From Salipiger thiooxidans (lineage in GTDB: Bacteria > Pseudomonadota > Alphaproteobacteria > Rhodobacterales > Rhodobacteraceae), in the NCBI RefSeq assembly GCF_900102075.1, contig NZ_FNAV01000011.1, positions 1-64,000 on the forward strand: a stretch of DNA of 64,000 bases. The letters run 5' to 3'. Made by a program: the position numbers and the translations under genes. Below the pieces are notes generated by a model, which had not been told where the DNA came from, ran no database searches, and saw only the letters and a program-made list of their open reading frames with translations. This document shows, piece by piece, positions 8,383-16,804 of the stretch. Position 1 is the first letter of the stretch. Each line of letters opens with the position of its first letter.

Positions 8383-9066
8383 CTAGGCGGGCAGCGCGTC
8401 CGGGTGCGGGGCGGTCTCGAACTCCGCCGCCGTCACGTCGAGCACGATATGTCCGCCCTTGGCCACCGGGGCGCGGTGCGCCAGCGCCGAGACGGGCAGG
8501 GCTCGCTGCTCGTGGCCGAAGAACTTGCCGTTGTCGACGATGAAATAGGCCAGCCGGTTCTCGACCGGATCGGCGAGGATGTCCGACAGCGTGCCGAGCT
8601 CGGCGTCGCGTGCGAAGACCTCGCGTCCCAGCCAGCGGGTCAGGCGGGTGTAGCGGTCGAGCGCCTCTTCGGCGCGCGGATCGGGGGGCATGTCGGCCTC
8701 GTCCTCTCCGCCTTCGCTGGCGAAGGCCGCCATGGCGAGCGGCGCGTGGGTGGCTCCGAAGGGCCCCACGACGAGCGGCGGCAGCGCGGTGAGAAGGGCC
8801 GAGAGCTCGTCGGCGTCGCCGCCCCAGCTCGGCGCGGTCTCGAGTTCTTCCGGCGTGATCCGCAGCTCGACCTCGCGCGCATGCGGGTCCGTCTTCCCGA
8901 GCCGCGACGCCGAGGCCAGCACCTGACGCCCGGAGACCCCGCCCGGGCGCAGCGAAAGATAGGTCATCTGCCGATTGTCGGGATCGAAGAGGATGTCGGA
9001 GAGGGCCGCGGTCTTGTCGGCGGTGCGCACCCGCCAGCTGAGCATGTCGGAAAGGCTTTGGAGCAT
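8383..9066 (-). CDS. Two-repeat PRC-barrel protein
   Basis: A 227-residue protein with two PRC-barrel-like repeats. The first runs from about residue 16 (VRTADKTAALSDILFDPDN) and the second from about residue 138 (ARDAELGTLSDILADPVEN followed by RLAYFIVDNGKFFG). PRC-barrels occur in membrane-bound and RNA-processing proteins and in roseobacter stress genes. GGAGGTTCTCC precedes ATG. It is divergent from the 34-residue peptide gene, and a GGAAC box in the shared spacer also points this way but with a poor -10 match (AGTT), so EcfG control is only possible. The end converges on the amidotransferase gene. Confidence 0.85.
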   Translation of the reverse strand: MLQSLSDMLSWRVRTADKTAALSDILFDPDNRQMTYLSLRPGGVSGRQVLASASRLGKTDPHAREVELRITPEELETAPSWGGDADELSALLTALPPLVVGPFGATHAPLAMAAFASEGGEDEADMPPDPRAEEALDRYTRLTRWLGREVFARDAELGTLSDILADPVENRLAYFIVDNGKFFGHEQRALPVSALAHRAPVAKGGHIVLDVTAAEFETAPHPDALPA

Positions 9067-9124
9067 GGAGAACCTCCGGAGGATGTGTGGCATTTGAGCA
9101 ATAAACTGCCGAGCTCTCGGGAAT

Positions 9125-9155
9125 GTTCCGGAACCCGTACCTGATCATACCCGTT
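9125..9155. promoter_or_regulatory. EcfG-type promoter for the 34-residue peptide gene, with a weak divergent half
   Basis: Plus strand: GGAAC (9130-9134), a 17-nt spacer and CGTT (9152-9155), a perfect consensus, ending 30 bases before the peptide start. Minus strand: GGAAC (9129-9125) with a spacer of 17 to AGTT, one base off, toward the PRC-barrel gene. The two -35 boxes abut as GTTCCGGAAC. Confidence 0.8.
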
Positions 9156-9184
9156 TAGATCGTGAACATCGACAGGAGGCCGCC

Positions 9185-9289
9185 ATGCCCAGTGATATCT
9201 TCATCGCAGGATTGGCCGCACTCACGGTCGTCGCAGTCCTTATCTTCGCGCTCACCAGCGCCAAGGATCGTGACAGTGACTCACGTTAG
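9185..9289 (+). CDS. 34-residue single-helix membrane peptide
   Basis: Encodes MPSDIFIAGLAALTVVAV followed by a hydrophobic stretch and a charged tail ending KDRDSDSR. One membrane helix covers about residues 5-24. AGGAGG sits six bases before ATG and a perfect EcfG promoter lies 30 bases upstream, so the leader would be only about 20 nt. These signals make it a credible gene despite its size. Its function is unknown, but the promoter places it in the general stress regulon. Confidence 0.8.
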   Translation: MPSDIFIAGLAALTVVAVLIFALTSAKDRDSDSR

Positions 9290-9485
9290 GCCGGGCGGAC
9301 AATACTGACGCGCAAAAGCCGCAAGGCGGGGTTGGCGGGATAACCGCCGGCCCCGACCCCCTATTCAGGGCACGACTCCGGCCAGCCATGTCGATTTCCT
9401 GCCTGCATCTTCCGCATCTCCGGGCCTGCCACCGCTTGCTCGGGGAAAATTCTGCCGTTCTTAAAGGCGACTGAATTTGTCAGGT

Positions 9486-9500
9486 TGACTTTCCCGATCA
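9486..9500 (+). promoter_or_regulatory. Candidate iron-responsive operator (Iron-Rhodo-box type)
   Basis: TGACTTTCCCGATCA fits the TGA-N9-TCA palindrome described for iron-regulated genes of Rhodobacterales (RirA-type control). It lies 76 bases before the first ORF of the hemP/imelysin/bacterioferritin cluster, where an iron operator would be expected. Confidence 0.6.
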
Positions 9501-9575
9501 TTTTGCTCAGTTTTCACCCATCGGCCGGCGCCACACCATGCAGCGCCCGCCCGGAAAGATGATGGAGGCTGACAT

Positions 9576-9725
9576 ATGGCTATGGAGAGAAGCCACGCGG
9601 TGACCGAAGGCCCGCGTCGCGACGACAAGGATCTCGTTTCGATGGTGTTCGGAGGCCTCTGGCCGGTCGAGATCAGCGTCGAGGCCCTGCTGGATCGTCT
9701 CGAGGCCCGCGAGGCAGCACGATGA
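9576..9725 (+). CDS. 49-residue hypothetical protein upstream of hemP
   Basis: Starts with ATG after GATGGAGGCTGACAT, giving a good ribosome site. The protein begins MAMERSHAVTEGPRR and ends LLDRLEAREAAR. It is charged, with no membrane helix and no motif I recognise. Its stop overlaps the hemP start (ATGA), so it is probably co-translated with hemP. Frame, ribosome site and coupling support it as a gene or regulatory leader ORF of the iron operon. Confidence 0.65.
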   Translation: MAMERSHAVTEGPRRDDKDLVSMVFGGLWPVEISVEALLDRLEAREAAR

Positions 9726-9883
9726 TGGAGAGCCGTTTCAGCGCCGACGCGTCGACGCCCGCCCTGCCGCGCCACGTGGCCCGCGAACTCACCGCAAACG
9801 GGAATATCGCCGAGATCGAACTCGACGGCCAGATCTACATCCTGCGGATCACCAAGGCCGGGAAGCTCATTCTGACCAAGTGA
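9722..9883 (+). CDS. hemP: Hemin uptake protein HemP
   Basis: A 53-residue protein with the HemP core: ARELTANGNIAEIELDGQIY followed by ILRITKAGKLILTK. The ending ITKxGKLILTK is characteristic. HemP (HmuP) proteins are small cytoplasmic factors encoded at the head of haem and iron uptake operons; some act as activators of haem receptor genes. Here no haem receptor follows, but an imelysin and bacterioferritin operon does. Two ATG codons (9722 and 9725) are possible starts. The TGA-N9-TCA site upstream suggests iron repression. Confidence 0.85.
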   Translation: MMESRFSADASTPALPRHVARELTANGNIAEIELDGQIYILRITKAGKLILTK

Positions 9884-9933
9884 GTCCATCGTCTGCCAGC
9901 CAAGACAAAAAGACACGCCAACGAGGACAGACC

Positions 9934-11211
9934 ATGAAATTTGCCACTTCCACCGCACTTGCGATGCTGCTCGCGGCCCCGGCCTTTTCCGCGACCGATG
10001 CGGCCGGCGCGCCCGACAAGGCCTCGGTGCTCGAGACCTATGCCGACATTGCGCTCGCGGGCTACGAGGACAGCCTGTCGACCGCGAAGGCGCTGCAGGA
10101 GGCCGTCGAGGCGCTGATTGCCGAACCCTCGGAAGAGACGCTCGCCGCCGCCCGCGAGGCATGGCTGGTGTCGCGCAACCCCTACCAGCAGACCGAGGTC
10201 TTCCGCTTCGGCAACCCGATCGTCGACGACTGGGAAGGCAAGGTGAACGCCTGGCCGCTGGACGAGGGGCTCATCGACTACGTCTCCGAGGAGTACGAGG
10301 GACCGACCGACGAGAACGAGTACGCGGCGCTCAACATCATCGCCACCCCGCAGGCGACCATCGCCGGGCAGGAGGTCGATGCCTCCGAGATCACGCCCGA
10401 GCTGATCGCCGACACGCTGAACGAGGCCGACGGCATCGAGACCAACGTGGCGCGCGGCTATCACGCCATCGAGTTCCTGCTCTGGGGACAGGACCTGAAC
10501 GGCACCGAGCCGGGCGCGGGTGAGCGTCCCTACACCGACTATGCCACCGGCGACGACTGCACCGGCGGCAACTGCGACCGCCGGGCCGACTATCTCAAGG
10601 CCGCGACCACGCTGCTGGTTTCGGATCTCGAGGAGATGGTCGCCGCCTGGGGCGCGGACGGCGAGGCCCGCGGCGCGGTGCTCGAGGACGAGAACGCCGG
10701 CATCACCGCCATGCTCACCGGCATGGGCTCGCTCTCCTACGGCGAGCAGGCCGGCGAGCGGATGCGCCTCGGCCTGATGCTCAACGACCCCGAGGAAGAG
10801 CACGACTGTTTCTCGGACAACACCCACAACTCGCACTTCTACGACGGCAAGGGCATCCAGAACGTCTACCTGGGCTCCTACACCCGCGTCGACGGCTCGA
10901 CCGTCGAGGGAGCGTCGCTGTCGGAGCTCGTCGCCGCCACCGATTTGGCGCTCGACGACGAGATGAAGACCAAGCTCGACACCACGATGACGGCGCTCGG
11001 CGCCATCAAGGAGGCAGCCGAGGGCGGTTTCGCCTATGACCAGATGCTGGCCATCGGTGACGAGAAGGGCGAGGAGCTGATCATGGGCGGCGTGAACGGC
11101 CTGATCGACCAGACCCGCACCGTCGAGCGCATCGTCGGCGCGCTCGACCTCTCCGGCGTCGCGTTCGAAGGCTCTGACAGCCTCGACAACCCCGACGCCG
11201 TCTTCCAGTAA
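9934..11211 (+). CDS. Imelysin-family periplasmic protein (peptidase M75 type)
   Basis: A 425-residue protein with a signal peptide (MKFATSTALAMLLAAPAFSA). It carries the imelysin motif GxHxxE as ARGYHAIEFLLWGQDL near residue 175 and paired cysteines in DDCTGGNCDRR. The C-terminal DCFSDNTHNSHFYD region is typical of the larger imelysins found with di-heme oxidases. Imelysins are periplasmic, iron-regulated and related to the iron-binding EfeO; proteolytic activity is doubtful. GAGGACAGACC precedes ATG. It is the first large gene of the iron operon that runs to 15545. Confidence 0.92.
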   Translation: MKFATSTALAMLLAAPAFSATDAAGAPDKASVLETYADIALAGYEDSLSTAKALQEAVEALIAEPSEETLAAAREAWLVSRNPYQQTEVFRFGNPIVDDWEGKVNAWPLDEGLIDYVSEEYEGPTDENEYAALNIIATPQATIAGQEVDASEITPELIADTLNEADGIETNVARGYHAIEFLLWGQDLNGTEPGAGERPYTDYATGDDCTGGNCDRRADYLKAATTLLVSDLEEMVAAWGADGEARGAVLEDENAGITAMLTGMGSLSYGEQAGERMRLGLMLNDPEEEHDCFSDNTHNSHFYDGKGIQNVYLGSYTRVDGSTVEGASLSELVAATDLALDDEMKTKLDTTMTALGAIKEAAEGGFAYDQMLAIGDEKGEELIMGGVNGLIDQTRTVERIVGALDLSGVAFEGSDSLDNPDAVFQ

Positions 11212-11222
11212 GGGGACCACCG

Positions 11223-11483
11223 ATGATCGTCTGCCATTGCCAGGGTATCACAGACCGCGACATTCATGCGGCAATCGACTGGATGCGGGCGTCTGATGAG
11301 CAGACGATCATCACCCCCGGGAAAATCTACCATGCTCTTGGAAAATCGGCAGATTGCGGAGGCTGCATGCCGTTTTTCTTGCAAACGATGCGCGCGAACG
11401 ACAATCTCGAAGTACCCATGGAACTTCGCGGACTTAGACGCCGTGGACTAACACAGGACCAGCGCAATGAAGGGCGACGATAA
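11223..11483 (+). CDS. bfd: Bacterioferritin-associated ferredoxin
   Basis: An 86-residue protein beginning [14 protein letters not shown], with the second cysteine pair in [11 protein letters not shown]. This gives the CxC...CxxC [2Fe-2S] pattern of Bfd. Bfd passes electrons to bacterioferritin haem to release stored iron. The usual domain is about 65 residues; the last 20 residues are an unconserved basic tail. Its end overlaps the bfr start by 17 bases, matching a direct partnership. Confidence 0.93.
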   Translation: MIVCHCQGITDRDIHAAIDWMRASDEQTIITPGKIYHALGKSADCGGCMPFFLQTMRANDNLEVPMELRGLRRRGLTQDQRNEGRR

Positions 11484-11952
11484 AGTCATCGAATATCTCA
11501 ACAAGGCTCTCCGGTCGGAACTGACCGCGGTGAGCCAGTACTGGCTGCACTACCGGCTCCAGGAGGACTGGGGGCTTGGGCACATGGCGAAGAAGAGCCG
11601 TGAGGAAAGCATCGAGGAGATGCACCATGCCGACAAGCTGATCACCCGGATCATCTTCCTGGGGGGCCACCCCAACCTGCAGAAGCTCGATCCGCTGCGC
11701 ATCGGCGAGACTCCGAAGGAGACCCTCGAGGCCGATCTCGCCGCCGAGCACGAGGCCCGCACGCTCTACAAGGAAGCGCGCGAATACTGCGAGTCCGTCG
11801 GCGACTACGTCACCAAGAACCTCTTCGAGGAACTGATGACCGATGAGGAAGGCCATATCGACTTCCTCGAGACCCAGCTCGACCTCTACGCCAAACTTGG
11901 AGAGGAACGCTATGCGCTGCTCAACGCCTCGCCGATGGACGAGGCCGAGTGA
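11467..11952 (+). CDS. bfr: Bacterioferritin
   Basis: A 161-residue iron-storage protein of normal length. Ferroxidase ligands are in place (Glu18, Glu51, His54, Glu94, Glu127, His130), and Met52, the haem ligand shared between subunits, is present in EEMHHADK. It would form the 24-subunit iron store, with release by the overlapping Bfd. The 3' end overlaps the di-heme oxidase start by 41 bases. A GGAAC-N17-CGTG sequence inside bfd (from about 11420) resembles an EcfG promoter with one mismatch, so stress induction is conceivable. Confidence 0.96.
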   Translation: MKGDDKVIEYLNKALRSELTAVSQYWLHYRLQEDWGLGHMAKKSREESIEEMHHADKLITRIIFLGGHPNLQKLDPLRIGETPKETLEADLAAEHEARTLYKEAREYCESVGDYVTKNLFEELMTDEEGHIDFLETQLDLYAKLGEERYALLNASPMDEAE

Positions 11953-13474
11953 GATCACACTCTGCGCCGCGCTGCTGCTGAGCAGCGCGGCCACTGCCGC
12001 CGAGCCCGGGGACACAGCGCCGGGGCTCGGCGATCCACATCTCAGGATCATTCCCCGCACCGATGACGAGCGCGCCCGCATAGCCCGGGTGACCGCGCAC
12101 ACCCGCGATTTCTCGGCGTCCGAGCCTTTCGAGACCCGGCCCGGCGGCGCCGCCACCGTGCGCGCCCGGCGTGACGCGCAGGCCTTCGCGCAGCCTTCGG
12201 GGAACCTGCCCGAGGCGCGGCGCATGGAGTTCACCCTTGGCGACGCGCTGTTCCAGAAGCTCTGGACCTCGTCGCCGTCCTCGACCCGCGCCTCGGACGG
12301 GCTGGGGCCGCTCTACAACGCCCGCAGTTGCCAGTCCTGCCACATCCGCGACGGTCGAGGGCACGCGCCCGACGGGCCGGGGGACACCGCCGTGTCGATG
12401 TTCCTGCGGGTCTCGGTGCCCGCCGATCCCGGCGCTGACGTGCCGCGGATCGAGGGCTGGATCGCCACCGCGCCGGACCCGGTCTATGGCGGCCAGCTTC
12501 AGGATTTCGCCACCGTCGGCCAGCGCGCCGAATACCGGCTCGAGATCGCCTATGACGAAATCGCGGTGCCGCTCTCGGGTGGCGAGGTGGCACAGCTGCG
12601 CGCGCCCAGCTATGCCGCCGCCGCCCTCGGCTACGGCCCTCTGGCTCCTGACGCGATGCTGAGCCCGCGCGTCGCGCCGCAGATGATCGGCCTCGGCCTG
12701 CTCGAGGCGATCCCCGCGGCCGACATCCTTGCCGGCGCCGACCCCGACGACCTCGACGGCGACGGCATCTCGGGCCGGCCCGCGCTGGTCTGGTCCGCCG
12801 GTCACGACGCCCCGATGCTGGGCCGCTTCGGCTGGAAGGGCGGCGAGGCCACGGTGCGCGACCAGAGCGCCGCCGCCTTCTCGGGCGACATCGGCATTGC
12901 CACGCCGCTGCAGACCGCGCTCTGGGGCGATTGCACCGCGGCGCAGACCACCTGCCGCGACGCGCCCCACGGCGGCGATGCGAACGGCGTCGAGATCAGC
13001 GCCGAGGCCTTCGACGCGGTGGTCTACTACACCGAGAACCTCGGTGTGCCTGCCCGCCGCGACCCCGGCGACCCGGAGGTGCTGCGCGGCAAGCAGGTGT
13101 TCTACGACACCGGCTGCCCGGCCTGCCACACGCCGAAATTCGTCACCGCCCGGCTCGAGGACCAGCCCGAGCAGAGCTTTCAGCTGATCTGGCCCTATTC
13201 CGACCTGCTGCTGCACGACATGGGCGAGGGGCTTGCCGATCACCGCCCCGAGGGCCGCGCCACGGGCCGCGAGTGGAAGACCCCGCCGCTCTGGGGCATC
13301 GGCTTGACCGGACAGGTGTCGGGGCATACCACGTTCCTGCACGATGGCCGCGCGCGGTCGCTTCTCGAAGCCGTTCTCTGGCACGGCGGCGAGGCCGAGC
13401 CCCACCGCGATGCGGTGGTCGACATGCCGCCCCCCGACCGTGCCGCGCTGATCCGCTACCTGGAAAGTCTCTGA
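11912..13474 (+). CDS. Di-heme thiol oxidoreductase-like c-type cytochrome
   Basis: A 520-residue exported protein. The start at 11912, preceded by GGAGAGG, gives a signal peptide with hydrophobic core [14 protein letters not shown]. Two CxxCH haem motifs are visible: [19 protein letters not shown] near residue 140 and [12 protein letters not shown] near residue 405. The architecture matches the DHO family often annotated as thiol oxidoreductase with two cytochrome c haem sites, which sits between imelysin genes. The periplasmic redox role, probably on iron or copper, is inferred from the cluster. It overlaps bfr by 41 bases in another frame. Confidence 0.9.
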   Translation: MRCSTPRRWTRPSEITLCAALLLSSAATAAEPGDTAPGLGDPHLRIIPRTDDERARIARVTAHTRDFSASEPFETRPGGAATVRARRDAQAFAQPSGNLPEARRMEFTLGDALFQKLWTSSPSSTRASDGLGPLYNARSCQSCHIRDGRGHAPDGPGDTAVSMFLRVSVPADPGADVPRIEGWIATAPDPVYGGQLQDFATVGQRAEYRLEIAYDEIAVPLSGGEVAQLRAPSYAAAALGYGPLAPDAMLSPRVAPQMIGLGLLEAIPAADILAGADPDDLDGDGISGRPALVWSAGHDAPMLGRFGWKGGEATVRDQSAAAFSGDIGIATPLQTALWGDCTAAQTTCRDAPHGGDANGVEISAEAFDAVVYYTENLGVPARRDPGDPEVLRGKQVFYDTGCPACHTPKFVTARLEDQPEQSFQLIWPYSDLLLHDMGEGLADHRPEGRATGREWKTPPLWGIGLTGQVSGHTTFLHDGRARSLLEAVLWHGGEAEPHRDAVVDMPPPDRAALIRYLESL

Positions 13475-14458
13475 ATGCGATATTCCCTCATGCTTTGTGC
13501 TTGTCTTGCCGCCAGCCCCGCGATGGCCGGCATCGAAGAGGCGCTGACCGATCACATCCTGCCCGGCTTCGCGGGCTTCTCCACCGCCGCCGACGCGCTT
13601 GCGGTGACCGCAGAGGCGGACTGTTCGCCCGACGCGCTGCGCGCGCCCTGGAACGCTGCCTTCGACGCCTGGACCGAGATCGGCGACGTCCGCATGGGCC
13701 CGTCCGAGACCGGCGCGCTCTCGGTGTCGTTCTGGCCCGACGCGCGGGGCTTCACGCCCAAGACGCTGCGCCGGCTGATCTCGTCCGAGGAAGAGGTCGG
13801 CACCGATCCCACAGCCTTTGCCGATGTCTCGATCGCCGCGCGCGGGCTCTTCGCGCTCGAGCAGATGCTCTACGACGCGGATTTCGACGACTATGCCCCC
13901 GGCAGCTATGCCTGCACGCTGGTGCAGACCGCGACCGCCGATCTCGCCTCGCAGGCGCAGGCGCTTGAGGCGGGCTGGCGCGACGGCTACTCGGCGGTGC
14001 TGCGCTCGGCGGGCGCCGAGGGCAACTCGGCCTTCCTCTCCGAGCAGGAGGCGATGACTGCGCTTTACACGCAGGTGCTCTCGAGCCTCGAGTTCACCGC
14101 CGACAGCCGTCTCGGCCGCCCGCTTGGCACCTTCGAACGGCCGCGCCCGACCCGGGCCGAGGCATGGCGGTCCGGGCGGTCGCTGCGCAACGTGTTGCTC
14201 TACGCCGAGGCCGCCGAGGAAATGGCGATGGCGCTCTCGGACGGCGAGATGCCACAGACCGAGGCCGCGATGCAGCGCCTCAGGGACGCGGCCGAGAAGG
14301 TTTCGGACCCGTCGCTGCAGGACATCGAGGACCCGTCGGCGCGGCTGCGCGTCGAGATCGTGCAGCAGAATGTGCGCGCCCTGAGCGGCTACATCGAACA
14401 GGAGCTCGGCGTGCCGCTGGGCCTGACCGCGGGCTTCAACTCGCAGGACGGAGACTGA
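13475..14458 (+). CDS. Second imelysin-family periplasmic protein
   Basis: A 327-residue protein with a signal peptide (MRYSLMLCACLAASPAMAG). It has the shorter imelysin fold: ARGLFALEQMLYDADFDDYA corresponds to the region that carries GxHxxE in the first paralogue, so the motif is not preserved. It begins directly after the di-heme oxidase stop. The arrangement imelysin, di-heme oxidase, imelysin, DUF1513 is a recurring iron-regulated module in proteobacteria. Confidence 0.88.
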   Translation: MRYSLMLCACLAASPAMAGIEEALTDHILPGFAGFSTAADALAVTAEADCSPDALRAPWNAAFDAWTEIGDVRMGPSETGALSVSFWPDARGFTPKTLRRLISSEEEVGTDPTAFADVSIAARGLFALEQMLYDADFDDYAPGSYACTLVQTATADLASQAQALEAGWRDGYSAVLRSAGAEGNSAFLSEQEAMTALYTQVLSSLEFTADSRLGRPLGTFERPRPTRAEAWRSGRSLRNVLLYAEAAEEMAMALSDGEMPQTEAAMQRLRDAAEKVSDPSLQDIEDPSARLRVEIVQQNVRALSGYIEQELGVPLGLTAGFNSQDGD

Positions 14459-14462
14459 TCCT

Positions 14463-15545
14463 ATGACCACCCGCCGCGCCTTCCTGGCAAGCCTCCTCGC
14501 CGCCTCCGCGACCCCGGCCGTGGGCTGGGCGGCGGTGGGCGATCCGACCTATCTCGCCGCCGCGAAGCTGCCCGATGGCAGCTACATGCTGGCCGGGCTG
14601 CGCGAAGACGGCTCCACCGCCTTCAGCGTCCCGCTGCCCGCCCGCGGCCACGCCGCCAGCGCCCACCCGACCCGGGCGGAGGCCGTTGGTTTCGCCCGCC
14701 GGCCCGGCACCTACGCGCTGGTCATCGACTGCCGTGACGGCGAGGTGCTGCACCGGCTGACGCCGCCCGCGGACCGCCAGTTCAACGGCCACGGCACCTT
14801 CTCGCCGGACGGCAAGCTGCTCTACACCGTCGAGCAGAGGGTCGAGGACAGCGAGGGCTTCATCGGCATCTGGGACACCGAGGCCAACTATTCGCGCATC
14901 GGAGAATTCGCGAGCCACGGGGTTGGCCCGCATGACCTGCGGGTGATGCCCGACCACGAGACGCTGGTGATCGCCAACGGCGGCATCCAGACCGACAAGT
15001 GGGACCGCGCGAAGCTCAACACCGACACGATGCGGCCGAACCTCGTCTACACGACGCTGGACGGGACGCTGCTGGAACTGCGCGACCTGCCTGATTTCTA
15101 CCAGAACTCGATCCGCCACCTCGCGCTGCGCCCAGACGGGCTGGTGGGTTTCGCGATGCAGTGGGAGGGCGAGGAAAGCTACGCGCCGCCGCTTCTGGCG
15201 CTGCACCGCATGGGCGAGGAGCTGGTGATCTGCGAGGCGCCGCTGAGCGACGAGCTGGCGATGGACGGCTACGCGGGCTCGGTCGCCTTCTCGGGCGACG
15301 GCAGCGAGATCGCCATCACTTCGCCGCGCGGCGGCCGCATCCACCGCTTCTCGGACAGCGGAGAGTTTCTCGGCGCGATCTCGCGGGCGGATGTCTGCGG
15401 GCTGGCGCCGCACGCGGGCGGCTACATGGCCAGCGACGGGCTGGGCGGGGTGCTGCTGATCGGGCCCGAGGGCGCCAGGCCGCTGGCACTGGCCGAGGCG
15501 TCGTGGGACAACCACCTCGTGCCGATCGCGGCGGCGCGGACGTAA
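14463..15545 (+). CDS. DUF1513 periplasmic beta-propeller-like protein
   Basis: A 360-residue protein. The N-terminus MTTRRAFLASLLAASATPA has a twin-arginine pattern (RRAFL), so Tat export is likely. The body has repeating strand motifs (GHGTFSPDGKLLYT, IANGGIQTDKWDR, SGDGSEIAITSPRGG) typical of DUF1513. It is the last gene of the iron module, five bases after the second imelysin. No enzymatic role is established; partnership with imelysins is inferred from constant gene linkage. Confidence 0.9.
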   Translation: MTTRRAFLASLLAASATPAVGWAAVGDPTYLAAAKLPDGSYMLAGLREDGSTAFSVPLPARGHAASAHPTRAEAVGFARRPGTYALVIDCRDGEVLHRLTPPADRQFNGHGTFSPDGKLLYTVEQRVEDSEGFIGIWDTEANYSRIGEFASHGVGPHDLRVMPDHETLVIANGGIQTDKWDRAKLNTDTMRPNLVYTTLDGTLLELRDLPDFYQNSIRHLALRPDGLVGFAMQWEGEESYAPPLLALHRMGEELVICEAPLSDELAMDGYAGSVAFSGDGSEIAITSPRGGRIHRFSDSGEFLGAISRADVCGLAPHAGGYMASDGLGGVLLIGPEGARPLALAEASWDNHLVPIAAART

Positions 15546-15556
15546 CGCGTCCGCCT

Positions 15557-15575
15557 CGCGCAGGCGCCCTGCGCG
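15557..15575. terminator. GC-rich hairpin between convergent genes
   Basis: CGCGCAGG and CCTGCGCG form an 8-bp stem with a 3-nt loop midway between the DUF1513 stop and the glycosyltransferase stop. There is no T-run, so it may be a Rho-independent-like stop or only an RNA 3' stabiliser. Confidence 0.4.
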
Positions 15576-15597
15576 GGCCGTGCCGGCACGTCCGGGC

Positions 15598-16737
15598 CTA
15601 GCGGCGCGCGGCCACGGTGTCGCGGATCACCTGCTCGACCTTCTCCAGAAGCACGGCATTGTCGAACTTCGCCACCGCCGTGTCGCGGGCGGCACGGGTC
15701 ATGGCGCTGCGGTCCTCCATGTCGAGGATCACGCCGATGCGCTCGGCGAAGCCGCGCTCGTCCCATTCCTCGACCAGAAGCCCGTTCACCCCGTCCTCGA
15801 CCGCCTCGGGGATGCCGGCGTGCCACGTCGACAGGGTGATGCAGCCGCAGGCCAGCGCCTCCTGGATGGCGGTGGGCAGGCCCTCGGTGTTGCCGTTCTT
15901 CGCGGTGACCGAGTGCTGCAGGAAGGTCTCGGTGCGGGTGAGATGCGCGCGCACCTCGTCATGGGGCAGGGCGCCGGTGAAGGTCACCTGATCCGCCACG
16001 CCCAGCTCGGCGGCCATGCCCTTGCAGGGCTCGAGCAGCGGCCCGTCGCCGATGAAGGTGAGATGCGCCTCGCGGCCCCTGGCGGCCTCGGCGAAGGCGC
16101 GCAGCGTCACCTGCGGGGCCTTCTTCTCGACCATGCGCCCGACGGCAAGGAAGCTGCCCGGCACCTTCTCGCCAGGGGTGAAGCGGCGGATGTCGACACC
16201 CGAGGGCACCACATGGGCGTTGCCATGGGTGACACCGTGGGCGGCGAGGTTGCCCAGCAGGAATTGCGAGACCGAGAACACCCCGTCGAGCATCGGCATC
16301 ATGTGCCGGTAGGCGCGCACGGTCTGCCTCTTGCGCAGCGCGAAGCTGGCGTCGGTGCCGCGGAAATAGCTGAAGCAGGGCAGGCCCATCTCGCGTGCGA
16401 GCCCGGCCACCACCAGCGCCTGCGTGCCGAATTCCGCAAGCACGACCTCGACCTCCTGCGCCTGCAGCCAGTCGCGCAGCCGGGCTTTGGCGTCGCCGAA
16501 GGGCAACCGGCCGGTGCCGGTCAGCGCGGCGTTCCAGCCCATGGCGAAAGGCGCGCGCAGGCGGTCGGCCAGGCTGAGCGGCGCGCGGCGCTCGAACAGC
16601 GGCTTGCCCAGCGGGTCGTTGCCGTTGAAGCGCCCCGCCAGCACGCAGGTGTCGCCGCCGAAGATGTGGGCGATGTGGCGGTTGATGAAGGTCTCGCCCT
16701 GGACGAAATAGTCGGACGTGGCGATGCAGGTCTTCAT
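15598..16737 (-). CDS. Glycosyltransferase family 4-type protein
   Basis: A 379-residue protein with GT-B fold landmarks: NAHVVPSGVDIRRFTPGE, then LAVGRMVEKKAPQVTLRAF, FIGDGPLLEPCKG, and the donor-binding motif NTEGLPTAIQEALACG. It probably transfers a sugar to an exopolysaccharide or lipid acceptor in the cytoplasm. It stands alone, not in a polysaccharide cluster, so acceptor and donor cannot be named. It converges with the iron operon. Confidence 0.9.
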   Translation of the reverse strand: MKTCIATSDYFVQGETFINRHIAHIFGGDTCVLAGRFNGNDPLGKPLFERRAPLSLADRLRAPFAMGWNAALTGTGRLPFGDAKARLRDWLQAQEVEVVLAEFGTQALVVAGLAREMGLPCFSYFRGTDASFALRKRQTVRAYRHMMPMLDGVFSVSQFLLGNLAAHGVTHGNAHVVPSGVDIRRFTPGEKVPGSFLAVGRMVEKKAPQVTLRAFAEAARGREAHLTFIGDGPLLEPCKGMAAELGVADQVTFTGALPHDEVRAHLTRTETFLQHSVTAKNGNTEGLPTAIQEALACGCITLSTWHAGIPEAVEDGVNGLLVEEWDERGFAERIGVILDMEDRSAMTRAARDTAVAKFDNAVLLEKVEQVIRDTVAARR

Positions 16738-16804
16738 GGGGCCTCCGGGGCGCGGCGGGACGGGGCCCTTGTGCCTTGCCCGGTCACGGGGCGCAAGGGC
16801 GGGG

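Noticed and set aside
11921-14470. 849-codon open frame on the minus strand
   Set aside because: It runs opposite bfr, the di-heme oxidase and the second imelysin, all of which have signal peptides or intact motifs. It has no motifs of its own.
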